Origin: Chrysosporum bergii ANA360D
Lineage (GTDB): Bacteria; Cyanobacteriota; Cyanobacteriia; Cyanobacteriales; Nostocaceae
Direction: 5' to 3'
DNA length: 38,966 bases
Assembly (NCBI RefSeq): GCF_029891735.1
Contig: NZ_JANQDH010000037.1
Location: forward strand, 1-38,966
The notes beneath the pieces were generated by a model. It did not search any database. It was not told the origin of the DNA and worked only from the letters and a program-made list of their open reading frames with translations. Positions 1 through 7,196 of this stretch are shown here, in pieces. The position numbers and the translations under genes are program-made. Numbering within the stretch: the first letter of the stretch is position 1; the number at the start of each line of letters is the position of its first letter.

Positions 1-238
1 GGAGTTTCGCTGTATTATCGCTTTCAAACTATAATATTTTCAAGGTTCGGTTTACCCTCGGACTGCGCTCTCTCGCGCTCGTCTCTCAGGTACTTATCCA
101 ATATAACGAACCTACATTTTTTTGTCAACACTTTTTTCAAACTTTTTTGAAACTTTTTTTTTGTGACTCTGAAAGCCTTGTGGGATAGGGCTTTTGGGAT
201 ATGGTATGTCTTGAAATCAAACAGAGAGTAATTAAGTT
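1..238. other. 5' flank, no supported gene
   Basis: No convincing gene. A 122-codon reverse-strand frame exists but has low-complexity Lys/Phe content and no recognisable motif. The second half is a strongly T-rich tract that ends in a weak terminator-like hairpin listed separately. The first 100 bases look like a non-coding tail of a gene lying outside the window, but I cannot identify it. Confidence 0.4.
135..162 (+). terminator. weak AT-rich hairpin followed by T run
   Basis: TTTCAAA (135-141) and TTTGAAA (146-152) form a 7-bp stem with a 4-base loop, followed by C and nine Ts (154-162). It has the shape of an intrinsic terminator for a gene entering from the left edge, but the stem is AT-dominated, so it would be weak. 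The region also reads as a slipped direct repeat of CTTTTTT, so the symmetry may come from low complexity. Confidence 0.35.
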
Positions 239-1102
239 GTGAGCAAATTTGCTGTTTTGCCCCCCTGGGTAGTTTTAGATCCTTTACTGCGCGGCTGGTT
301 GCAAGAAGATATTGGTCGGGGCGATCGCACCACCAGCACTCTATTATTAGAAGATGCCACCCCAGGAACAGCTCAATGGGTGGCCAAAGCACCAGGGATA
401 ATAGCAGGCCTACGAGTTGCAGCCAGAGTGTTTCAGCTTTTAAATGAAAAAGTCAGTTTTGTACCCGTGGCGGAGGAAGGTACAAAATGTCAACCAGGAC
501 AGGTAATAGCAGAAATTCATGGTTCCCTAGAGGCGCTACTCATGGGGGAACGGGTGGCCTTGAACGTGGCTATGGGTCTGAGTGGAATTGCCACTCTCAC
601 TCATATATATGTAGAGCAAATTGCGGACTTACCAGTGCAGTTAGTAGACACGCGCAAGACTACACCAGGGTTAAGACTGTTGGAAAAGTACGCCACTGCG
701 GTAGGTGGGGCGATAAATCACAGGATGGGTTTGGATGATGCGGTGATGATTAAAGATAATCATATTGCTGCCGCAGGGGGAATTGCCGCAGCTATTACCC
801 GCATTCGTGCGCACATTCCTTATCCTTTGACAATTGAGGTGGAAACGGAAAGTTTAGAGCAAGTAAAAACAGCCTTAGATCATCAAGCGGACATTATTAT
901 GTTGGATAATATGCCCGTGGAGATGATGCGTGAGGCAGTACAATTAATTCGCCAGCAGGATAGTAGGGTGAAAATTGAGGCTTCTGGGAATGTTACCTTA
1001 CAAACTATTCGGGCTGTGGCTGAGACTGGTGTTGACTATATTTCCAGCAGTGCCCCTATTACTCAGTCTAAGTGGTTGGACTTGAGTATGAAAATGCGTT
1101 AA
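239..1102 (+). CDS. nadC: nicotinate-nucleotide pyrophosphorylase (carboxylating)
   Basis: Quinolinate phosphoribosyltransferase. It converts quinolinate and PRPP to nicotinate mononucleotide, CO2 and PPi in de novo NAD synthesis in the cytoplasm. The 287-residue length is normal for the family. Family signatures visible in the translation are EDIGRGDRTT near the N terminus, DTRKTTPGLR at about residue 137, the Arg/Lys-rich active-site stretch NHRMGLDDAVMIKDNHI at about 160-177, EVETES near residue 200, and the barrel-end phosphate segment IEASGNV at about residue 246. The start is GTG at 239. No ATG lies close enough to keep the conserved N terminus, and no strong ribosome site is visible. 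The gene stands alone, with 284 bases before the next gene on the same strand. Confidence 0.95.
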   Translation: MSKFAVLPPWVVLDPLLRGWLQEDIGRGDRTTSTLLLEDATPGTAQWVAKAPGIIAGLRVAARVFQLLNEKVSFVPVAEEGTKCQPGQVIAEIHGSLEALLMGERVALNVAMGLSGIATLTHIYVEQIADLPVQLVDTRKTTPGLRLLEKYATAVGGAINHRMGLDDAVMIKDNHIAAAGGIAAAITRIRAHIPYPLTIEVETESLEQVKTALDHQADIIMLDNMPVEMMREAVQLIRQQDSRVKIEASGNVTLQTIRAVAETGVDYISSSAPITQSKWLDLSMKMR

Positions 1103-1155
1103 ATGTAAAGTATATTTCTTGTCCAAACTTTGAAAATATTTGAGTTCATCATTAA

Positions 1156-1350
1156 TGGAACCCCAATTTTGCCTGGAAATTTATTGAAGTGACCGAACAG
1201 TTATTAAATTCCTTTAATGGTACTGGAACTTTAGCATAATATTTGACGAAAAATCCCAATAAACTCTCACTTTATGCGCATTTGCGCCTCTGGGTGCAAC
1301 AAAATCATACTTAAAATCAGCACCGCCCGGTAGGGAGTATGTCAAACTGA
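1156..1350 (+). pseudogene. possible decayed coding remnant
   Basis: Between nadC and the next gene, one frame reads as protein-like sequence interrupted by two TAA codons (1237-1239 and 1312-1314) before a final TGA at 1348. The stretches between stops (for example FIEVTEQLLNSFNGTG, then YAHLRLWVQQNHT) have the residue mix of real protein, but I do not recognise the family and see no intact start. It could equally be ordinary spacer. Confidence 0.25.
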
Positions 1351-1386
1351 AATTAGTTGCCATGCTGGAATTGACTCATAGAATCC

Positions 1387-2580
1387 ATGACTGAAAAAAC
1401 TGCTAGAATATGTATCCTTGGTGGAGGCTTTGGTGGTCTCTACACTGCCTTGCGTTTAAGCCAGTTACCCTGGGAAAATGGGGAAAAACCGGAAATTATC
1501 TTGGTTGATCAAAGCGATCGCTATGTATTTTCTCCCTTACTCTACGAACTACTAACCGGAGAACTACAAACGTGGGAAGTTGCCCCTTTCTTTGCAGAAC
1601 TTCTGCAAAACACGAGTGTGCGTTTTTCTCAAGCCGTTGTCTCGGGAATTGATACCAAGAAACAATTAGTACAATTACAAGACCATCCAGAAATTTCCTA
1701 TGACCGATTAGTATTAGCCTTGGGTGGAGAAACACCATTAGATATGGTTCCGGGTGCTACATCATACGCATATCCATTCCGCACAGTTACTGATGCCCAT
1801 CGTCTGCAAGAACGCCTGCGAATTTTAGAACAGTCCGATGCGGACAAAATTCGCGTAGCAATTGTTGGCGGTGGTTACAGTGGAGTAGAATTAGCCTGTA
1901 AGCTGGCTGATAGATTAGGAGAAAGGGGACGTTTGCGCCTGATTGAAATCGGTGATCAAATTTTACGTACTTCTCCAGAATTTAACCGCGAAGCTGCTAA
2001 AAAAGCCTTAGCAGCAAAAGGCGTATTTCTAGATTTAGAAACCAAAGTTGAATCAATCAAACAGGATAGCATTTCCCTAGAATACAAAAATCAACTAGAC
2101 ACAATTCCCGTAGATTTAGTCATCTGGACTGTGGGAACCAAAGTCGCACCTGTAGTTAAAACACTGAATTTCAAGCAAAACCAGCGCGGTCAAATCATCA
2201 CTACCCCCACTCTACAAGTTTTAGATCATTCAGAAATATTTGCATTGGGAGATTTGGCAGACTGTCGTGATGCAGAAGGTCAACAAGTCCCCGCTACAGC
2301 CCAAGCAGCTTTTCAACAAGCTGATTACACCGCTTGGAATATCTGGGCTTCTCTCACCAACCGCCCTTTACTGCCTTTCCGTTACCAGCACTTAGGGGAA
2401 ATGATGGCACTAGGCCAGGATAACGCTACCCTCACAGGTTTAGGTATTAAATTAGATGGTTCTTTAGCATATCTTGCCCGTCGTCTGGCTTATCTCTATC
2501 GGATGCCCACCTATGAGCATCAACTCAAAGTTGGTTTTAATTGGCTAGTTCGTCCTATTATAGATACACTTTCTAGATAG
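1387..2580 (+). CDS. ndbB: type II NAD(P)H dehydrogenase, NdbB/NDC1-like
   Basis: FAD-dependent, non-proton-pumping NAD(P)H:quinone oxidoreductase of 397 residues. Two Rossmann dinucleotide-binding motifs are visible: GGGFGG at residues 12-17 for FAD and GGGYSG at 161-166 for NAD(P)H. The FAD-contacting segment ALGDLADC lies near the C-terminal third. Cyanobacteria carry several Ndb paralogues. The length and the lack of a long C-terminal extension fit the NdbB/NDC1 type better than NdbC. In the family, NDC1/NdbB is known to reduce demethyl-phylloquinone during vitamin K1 synthesis and to act on plastoquinone pools. That finer assignment is inference from length and general resemblance. The ATG at 1387 is the only reasonable start. 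The HAD gene follows 56 bases downstream on the same strand and could be co-transcribed. Confidence 0.8.
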   Translation: MTEKTARICILGGGFGGLYTALRLSQLPWENGEKPEIILVDQSDRYVFSPLLYELLTGELQTWEVAPFFAELLQNTSVRFSQAVVSGIDTKKQLVQLQDHPEISYDRLVLALGGETPLDMVPGATSYAYPFRTVTDAHRLQERLRILEQSDADKIRVAIVGGGYSGVELACKLADRLGERGRLRLIEIGDQILRTSPEFNREAAKKALAAKGVFLDLETKVESIKQDSISLEYKNQLDTIPVDLVIWTVGTKVAPVVKTLNFKQNQRGQIITTPTLQVLDHSEIFALGDLADCRDAEGQQVPATAQAAFQQADYTAWNIWASLTNRPLLPFRYQHLGEMMALGQDNATLTGLGIKLDGSLAYLARRLAYLYRMPTYEHQLKVGFNWLVRPIIDTLSR

Positions 2581-2636
2581 GATCTGGTGTATTCACCAAA
2601 ATCAGAAACCCCACATTCATAGTTATACAAGGTTTA

Positions 2637-3290
2637 ATGGAACCACCGAAAGTTATTCTTTTAGATGCTGTGGGCACACTCTTCGGCGTAAAAGGCAGTG
2701 TGGGCGAAGTTTATAGTCAACTAGCCAAAGAATTTGATGTTGAAGTTTCCCCAGAAACATTGAACAAAACCTTTCTACATTGCTTTAAAGCATCACCCCC
2801 ACCCATATTTCCCAATGCAGAGTTACATGACATTCCCCAACAAGAATTTAATTGGTGGCGGAAAATTGTTTTCCATACTTTTGAAAGGGCAGGTGTTGTA
2901 GAAAGATTCGCTGATTTTTCTGGTTTTTTTAGTGAACTGTATATTCACTTTGGTACTGCCGGACCTTGGTTTGTTTATCCTGATGTTTTGTCATCTTTAG
3001 CCAACTGGCGAAAACAGGACATTGAACTGGGAGTACTGTCTAATTTTGACTCGCGCCTTTTCTCAGTATTGCAAAGTTTAGAATTGAGCAGTTATTTTTC
3101 TTCTGTCACTATTTCCACCCAAGCCGGTGCAGCTAAACCAGACCCCCAAATTTTCGCCATAGCCTTGGCAAAACATAATTGTCCGCCCTCAGCAGCTTGG
3201 CACATTGGCGACAGTATTGTAGAAGACTATCAAGGAGCGAAAGCTGCTGGGTTGAGGGGTATTTGGATTGATCGCCAAAAAACTGCTTAA
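2637..3290 (+). CDS. HAD-superfamily (IA) hydrolase
   Basis: 217-residue haloacid-dehalogenase-like hydrolase. Motif I is DAVGTLF with nucleophile Asp10, motif II is LSNFD, motif III has Lys in AAKPDP, and motif IV is GDSIVEDYQGA near the C terminus. A helical cap of about 75 residues sits between motifs I and II, as in subfamily IA (HDHD3-like group). The residue two after the nucleophile is Val rather than the Asp that phosphatase members use as general acid/base, so substrate class is uncertain. Dehalogenase-type members also lack that Asp. It starts with ATG at 2637 and lies 56 bases after ndbB. Its 3' end faces the Nudix gene across a hairpin. Physiological substrate unknown. Confidence 0.85.
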   Translation: MEPPKVILLDAVGTLFGVKGSVGEVYSQLAKEFDVEVSPETLNKTFLHCFKASPPPIFPNAELHDIPQQEFNWWRKIVFHTFERAGVVERFADFSGFFSELYIHFGTAGPWFVYPDVLSSLANWRKQDIELGVLSNFDSRLFSVLQSLELSSYFSSVTISTQAGAAKPDPQIFAIALAKHNCPPSAAWHIGDSIVEDYQGAKAAGLRGIWIDRQKTA

Positions 3291-3330
3291 AATTTCCATC
3301 AAGCCCCTCATTTTAGGCTGTGTTGTTTCC

Positions 3331-3366
3331 TAGCGCAACCCACCATTATTACTCTGGGATGCGCTA
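3331..3366. terminator. hairpin between convergent genes
   Basis: TAGCGCA-a-CCCA (3331-3342) pairs with TGGG-a-TGCGCTA (3355-3366): 11 base pairs with one symmetric A/A mismatch and a 12-base loop. It sits between the convergent HAD and Nudix stop codons, so it could end transcripts from both sides. No T tract follows on either strand, so a dispersed palindromic repeat is an equally good reading. Confidence 0.5.
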
Positions 3367-3392
3367 TGGACAAAAGTCTGTAACGCCCCCCA

Positions 3393-3941
3393 TTACACCA
3401 AAAACGGACGCGCCAGCATAAAACTAGAAATAGACTTAGCATCCACCAGTTCACCACGGAGAATAGCCTTTTCCAATTCCTCTGGGGTCATCAACACAGT
3501 TTCAATATCCTCATCTTCATCTTGTTTTGGCGGGTTTTCCAACTTGGTCAAATCTCGTGCGAGAAAGGCATAAATAATCTCGTCAGAATAGCCAGGAGCC
3601 AAAAAAAACTCACCTAATTTCTGCCAGTTTTGGCAGCTATAACCGGTTTCTTCCTCGATTTCCCGCTGTATTGTCTGGAAAGGATTTTCATTGCGTTCCA
3701 CAGTCCCGGCCGGAAACTCTAATATCCTTCCCTGAATGGCAAAACGATATTGGCGCACAAGTACAAGTTTACCCTCTGGGGTTACAGGTACGGCTAAAGC
3801 TCCCCCAGGATGACGAATACATTCCCAATCCCCTTCTGCTTTATTTGGTAAGCGCAGGCGATTGACTTCAAAGTCAAACTTGCGACCTTTATAAAACAAG
3901 CACTGTTTGAGTAGTTGTGGTAATTCTCTACCTAATGGCAT
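3393..3941 (-). CDS. Nudix hydrolase, ADP-ribose pyrophosphatase-like
   Basis: 182-residue Nudix protein. The Nudix box fits the consensus Gx5Ex7REUxEExGU exactly: it starts at the Gly of FPAGT and ends in REIEEETGY. The N-terminal beta-rich half (VLVRQYRFA, then EFPAG) matches the ADP-ribose/sugar-nucleotide pyrophosphatase branch (NudF/ADPRase type), so the expected reaction is hydrolysis of ADP-ribose to AMP and ribose 5-phosphate in the cytoplasm. The exact substrate cannot be read from the sequence. Start is ATG at 3941. It is encoded on the same strand as folK, with about 100 bases between them. Confidence 0.88.
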   Translation of the reverse strand: MPLGRELPQLLKQCLFYKGRKFDFEVNRLRLPNKAEGDWECIRHPGGALAVPVTPEGKLVLVRQYRFAIQGRILEFPAGTVERNENPFQTIQREIEEETGYSCQNWQKLGEFFLAPGYSDEIIYAFLARDLTKLENPPKQDEDEDIETVLMTPEELEKAILRGELVDAKSISSFMLARPFLV

Positions 3942-4044
3942 AGTAAAATTATTTTGTCTAGGTACATATTATATACCAACAGGGTGAGAGCAGTAAGAAC
4001 AGTATTTTTTTGCAGCATTTTTTTGGTCTTGATAGCTAGTAAAT

Positions 4045-4542
4045 TTAAATGCTGTTTAACAAATGTACACCAGAACAATCTACCTCTGATGCCAAGTCCC
4101 TAATCACACGTTGAGAAATTGGTTCTACCCAATCTGGTGCAATTTCTACTAGTGGTATTAAAACAAAAGCCCGCGATCGCATTCTGGGGTGAGGAATCTG
4201 GAGGTGGGGCGTATCCATGATTATGTCATCATATAGCAACAAATCTAAATCAAGCGATCGCGGGCCCCATTGCTCTCGACGCACCCGGCCAAATTTTTTT
4301 TCCGTTCTCAATAAAGCCTCTAACAATAAAACAGGTGGTATTTCCACCTGGAATATAGCGCAACCATTTAAATAATCTGGCTGCGGTGGACCTACAGCTT
4401 TAGTTCTATACCAACTGGATTTAGCTTGTAGAATAATTCCTGGTATTTTGGCTAACGTGTCAATAGCTGCTTCTAAAGTCTTATAGGAATCACCCATATT
4501 ACTGCCCAAGGCAATAGCAGCACTTTGAGATGGTTTCAACAA
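4045..4542 (-). CDS. folK: HPPK, folate-pathway pyrophosphokinase
   Basis: 2-amino-4-hydroxy-6-hydroxymethyldihydropteridine pyrophosphokinase, transferring pyrophosphate from ATP in folate synthesis. The 165-residue length is typical. Signatures: ALGSNMGD at the N terminus, DYLNG in the middle, the catalytic loop RREQWGPRSLDLDLLLYDD with its Asp pair, and PHPRMRSRAFVL. The open frame has no ATG before the conserved ALGSN strand. The start therefore appears to be one of two adjacent TTG codons (4542 or 4539), with no clear ribosome site, so a weak start is likely. It is divergent from the penicillin-binding protein gene across 265 bases. Confidence 0.93.
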   Translation of the reverse strand: MLKPSQSAAIALGSNMGDSYKTLEAAIDTLAKIPGIILQAKSSWYRTKAVGPPQPDYLNGCAIFQVEIPPVLLLEALLRTEKKFGRVRREQWGPRSLDLDLLLYDDIIMDTPHLQIPHPRMRSRAFVLIPLVEIAPDWVEPISQRVIRDLASEVDCSGVHLLNSI

Positions 4543-4651
4543 TTTAATAACAATTAGTTAACACTCATATTTAAACAAGTATAAACAAATTAACCAACCC
4601 AGAGAAATATTTTTATTTATTACTGAATTTAGTTAATAATTTATAGGCTAC

Positions 4652-4657
4652 TATACT
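4652..4657 (+). promoter_or_regulatory. candidate -10 box for the PBP gene
   Basis: TATACT at 4652-4657 in the AT-rich spacer between folK and the PBP gene is a near-consensus sigma-70 -10 element. The hexamer 17 bases upstream (TTAGTT) is only a partial -35 match. If used, the PBP transcript has a leader of about 145 bases that contains the short ORF at 4734-4802. Confidence 0.35.
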
Positions 4658-4733
4658 AACACATACGTGGTGCGCTAACCCCCAGATTTTTTTACATAGT
4701 GGGTAAGTTTCAGGTACTTCAAGAGAGGAACTG

Positions 4734-4802
4734 ATGTGGGAAAGCTCACCTCTTAGTTCAAGCAAAGATCGACCAACTTCCAGGACTCTGACAAGGAGGT
4801 AA
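4734..4802 (+). CDS. possible 22-codon leader ORF ahead of the PBP gene
   Basis: ATG at 4734, preceded by a GAGAGG ribosome-site-like stretch 5-10 bases upstream, opens a 22-codon frame rich in Ser, Arg and Thr (MWESSPLSS... ending LTRR). It stops at TAA 4800-4802. Its last codons are the AAGGAGGT that serves as ribosome site for the PBP start at 4808, in another frame. Ribosomes ending here would therefore sit on the PBP initiation region, which suggests translational coupling or a leader peptide. Chance remains possible for an ORF this short. Confidence 0.3.
   Translation: MWESSPLSSSKDRPTSRTLTRR
4793..4800 (+). promoter_or_regulatory. strong Shine-Dalgarno fixing a TTG start
   Basis: AAGGAGGT is a full anti-16S match 7 bases before TTG at 4808. 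It supports TTG as the PBP start over the internal ATG at 4874 (residue 23), which has no comparable site. Confidence 0.65.
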
Positions 4803-4807
4803 CACCA

Positions 4808-7096
4808 TTGACCCCTGGTAATCATTTCAAGAACGAGGAAGCTAAACATGACAGCTTACCACCCAGAAGATTGATGAGGGGAAGGCAGTTATGGAATAAA
4901 ATCAACAATATATCCTCTAGGCTCACCACTGTACTTAGCGCCGGCAATAAACCCTTTTATCGTCGGTTCTGGTTTTGGGCGAGTTTGGGTATAGGTACAA
5001 CCATAGGTGGTACAGTCATTGGCTTGCACTACTTGATTGGCAAAATAGATCAAACCTTGCCAGATAAATCGCAACTGCAAGTAGCTAGTCGAGCGCAAAC
5101 CTTAACCATCAAAGCCGTTGACGGAACCCTACTACAACAACAAGGTGAAGCCACCAGGGAACAACTCAGATTAGAACAAATACCCGAACAACTCCAACAG
5201 GCTTTTATCGCATCAGAAGACAGAAGATTTGAAAATCATCATGGTATTGATCCTCAAGGAATTGTCAGAGCAGCTTGGAATAATTTGCGATCGCGATCGG
5301 TAGTAGAAGGTGGTAGCACCATCACCCAGCAGTTAGGGCGAATACTCTTCCTCAAACAAGAGCAGACAATCTGGCGCAAACTCAAGGAAATTCGTCTTGC
5401 TCAAAAAATGGAGCAAGAACTAACCAAAAACCAGATCATAGAACGTTACCTCAACCTAGTTTATTTAGGAGCAGGTGCTTATGGAGTAGCAGATGCAGCA
5501 TGGGTATACTTCGGTAAAACCGTAGATCAACTCACACTAGCAGAAGCTGCCATGATTGCCGGATTAGCTCCTGCCCCCAGTTTATACTCCCCACTAGAAA
5601 ATCCTACAGCTGCCATACAAAGGCGAAATATGGTATTGCAGCGAATGTATGAAGATAAATTAATTACAGCAGCCGAAAAGCAGGCATCGAGTCAAGAACT
5701 CCTCAACCTCAACAGCAAGTTTCCCAAGCGGCTACAAGTACAATCTCCCTACTTTACCAGTTACATCCTGCAAGAATTACCCAAATATGTTTCCCCAGAC
5801 CTAATCAAGCAAGGGGGTTTAGTAGTAGAAACTACCCTTAACCCCACATGGCAAGAAGCCGCAGAAGCCGCAGTGGCTAAAACCTTGCAAAATCAAGGCC
5901 GCTGGCAAAACTTTAGTCAAGCCGCCCTAGTAGCCATAGACCCCCGCAATGGAGAAATTCAGGCCATGGTGGGAGGCAAAGACTTTAGTAAAAATCAGTT
6001 TAATCGGGTTACTCAGGCACAACGTCAGCCAGGATCAACATTCAAAGGATTTGTCTATGCCGCAGCCATAGCCAGTGGTAAAAGCCCCTATGATCGTTAC
6101 CTAGATGCACCGTTTGTAGTCAATGGCTACGAACCCAAAAACTATGGTGAGACCTTTCGCGGCTCCATGACCATGGGAGATGCCCTCACCCGTTCCACCA
6201 ATGTAGTTGCAGTCAAGGTATTGCTAGACGTGGGATTTAAGCCAATTATTAACACCGCTCATAAATTAGGGATTAAATCAGAAATTCAGCCCACCTATTC
6301 TTTAGCTCTCGGTTCCCATGAAGTAAACCTTCTGGAATTAACCAATGCTTACGGAACCTTCGCCACCGAGGGACTATACATAGAAGCTCATGGTATTCGC
6401 CGCATCCTCAACCGTCAAGGAGAAGTAGTTTGGTCAAATAACCTCCAGCATCAGCGAGTTCTTGACCCCACCACAGCCGGAATTATGACCTGGATGCTAC
6501 GCAACGTTGTAGAAGCAGGCACTGGTGGACCAGCCCAATTAAAGAATAGACCTGTCGCCGGAAAAACCGGAACCTCCGATGAAGCCCGCGACTTGTGGTT
6601 TATTGGCTACATTCCTCAACTTGTCACAGGGGTTTGGTTAGGTAATGATAACAACCGCCCCACCGCCGGAAGCAGTGGCAGCGCAGCTTACACCTGGCGG
6701 CAGTTTATGGAAAAAGCAGTAGAAGGAATGCCCGTAGAAGAGTTTCCCCCCAGACCAAAATTACAACGTCGGGTAGGCAGCATTAAAGCCCAGCCCATCA
6801 AACCTAAATCAGTGCGGCATGCTTCTATTTCCTCCACTGACAGTCAGTCAAGTAGCAGCACAGCTAACAGTACCCGATCCTCTAGAAGATATAGAAGACG
6901 TTTTGACTCACGAAACACCAATAGCTCCGCTAATGTATCTGGTTACCGCAGAAGGCGTAGAACAGTAAAATCAACCCCCAGGACCCCAGTTAAAACCTCA
7001 CGTCCTTCACCCTCCATCAGTAATAGTTCTGCTCCTTCCAAGCCACAAAAGTCATGGAGGGAAAGACTCAGACCAGGCTCATCTTCATCCCCATAA
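4808..7096 (+). CDS. class A penicillin-binding protein (PBP1A type)
   Basis: Bifunctional peptidoglycan synthase of 762 residues. There is a basic cytoplasmic head and one membrane helix (about residues 55-78). The GT51 glycosyltransferase domain has catalytic Glu137 in EDRRF and GGSTITQQL at 168-176. The transpeptidase domain has Ser410 and Lys413 of the SxxK motif (GSTFK), Ser463-Asn465 (STN) and the KTG triad at 586-588. All catalytic residues are present. The last hundred or so residues are a disordered Ser/Arg/Pro/Lys tail with several Arg runs, longer and more basic than the enzymatic core needs. The tail may bind anionic cell-wall or membrane polymers, which is inference. The start is TTG at 4808 behind AAGGAGGT. 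Cyanobacteria usually carry several class A paralogues and I cannot say which one this is. Confidence 0.93.
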   Translation: MTPGNHFKNEEAKHDSLPPRRLMRGRQLWNKINNISSRLTTVLSAGNKPFYRRFWFWASLGIGTTIGGTVIGLHYLIGKIDQTLPDKSQLQVASRAQTLTIKAVDGTLLQQQGEATREQLRLEQIPEQLQQAFIASEDRRFENHHGIDPQGIVRAAWNNLRSRSVVEGGSTITQQLGRILFLKQEQTIWRKLKEIRLAQKMEQELTKNQIIERYLNLVYLGAGAYGVADAAWVYFGKTVDQLTLAEAAMIAGLAPAPSLYSPLENPTAAIQRRNMVLQRMYEDKLITAAEKQASSQELLNLNSKFPKRLQVQSPYFTSYILQELPKYVSPDLIKQGGLVVETTLNPTWQEAAEAAVAKTLQNQGRWQNFSQAALVAIDPRNGEIQAMVGGKDFSKNQFNRVTQAQRQPGSTFKGFVYAAAIASGKSPYDRYLDAPFVVNGYEPKNYGETFRGSMTMGDALTRSTNVVAVKVLLDVGFKPIINTAHKLGIKSEIQPTYSLALGSHEVNLLELTNAYGTFATEGLYIEAHGIRRILNRQGEVVWSNNLQHQRVLDPTTAGIMTWMLRNVVEAGTGGPAQLKNRPVAGKTGTSDEARDLWFIGYIPQLVTGVWLGNDNNRPTAGSSGSAAYTWRQFMEKAVEGMPVEEFPPRPKLQRRVGSIKAQPIKPKSVRHASISSTDSQSSSSTANSTRSSRRYRRRFDSRNTNSSANVSGYRRRRRTVKSTPRTPVKTSRPSPSISNSSAPSKPQKSWRERLRPGSSSSP

Positions 7097-7154
7097 GCCC
7101 CCTCTTCAACTTATCAACAAGAATAAAACACTAATAAACATCGACCACCAAAAA

Positions 7155-7184
7155 TGTAGAGACGTTCCATAGAACCTCTCTACA
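7155..7184. repeat. near-perfect 30-bp palindrome (Nostocales-type intergenic repeat)
   Basis: A 13-base arm starting TGTAGAGACG (7155-7167) faces its complement (7172-7184) across a 4-base loop, with one mismatched pair. It sits between the convergent PBP and vWA-lipoprotein genes, where it could end both transcripts. From memory, hairpins built on GTAGAGACGTT with its complement are scattered through genomes of heterocystous cyanobacteria. That is recollection and was not checked here. Confidence 0.6.
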
Positions 7185-7196
7185 AAATTACTCCCC

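Noticed and set aside
1-120. tRNA or rRNA fragment at the left edge (GGTTCGG word)
   Set aside because: No cloverleaf or rRNA landmark could be drawn around it.
24-392. 122-codon reverse-strand frame overlapping the nadC start
   Set aside because: Low-complexity Lys/Phe run from the T-rich tract, no motif, and overlaps a secure gene.
4702-4716. NtcA-like GTA...TAC before the PBP gene
   Set aside because: The spacing is 9 bases, not the 8 of the NtcA consensus, and no nitrogen context exists.
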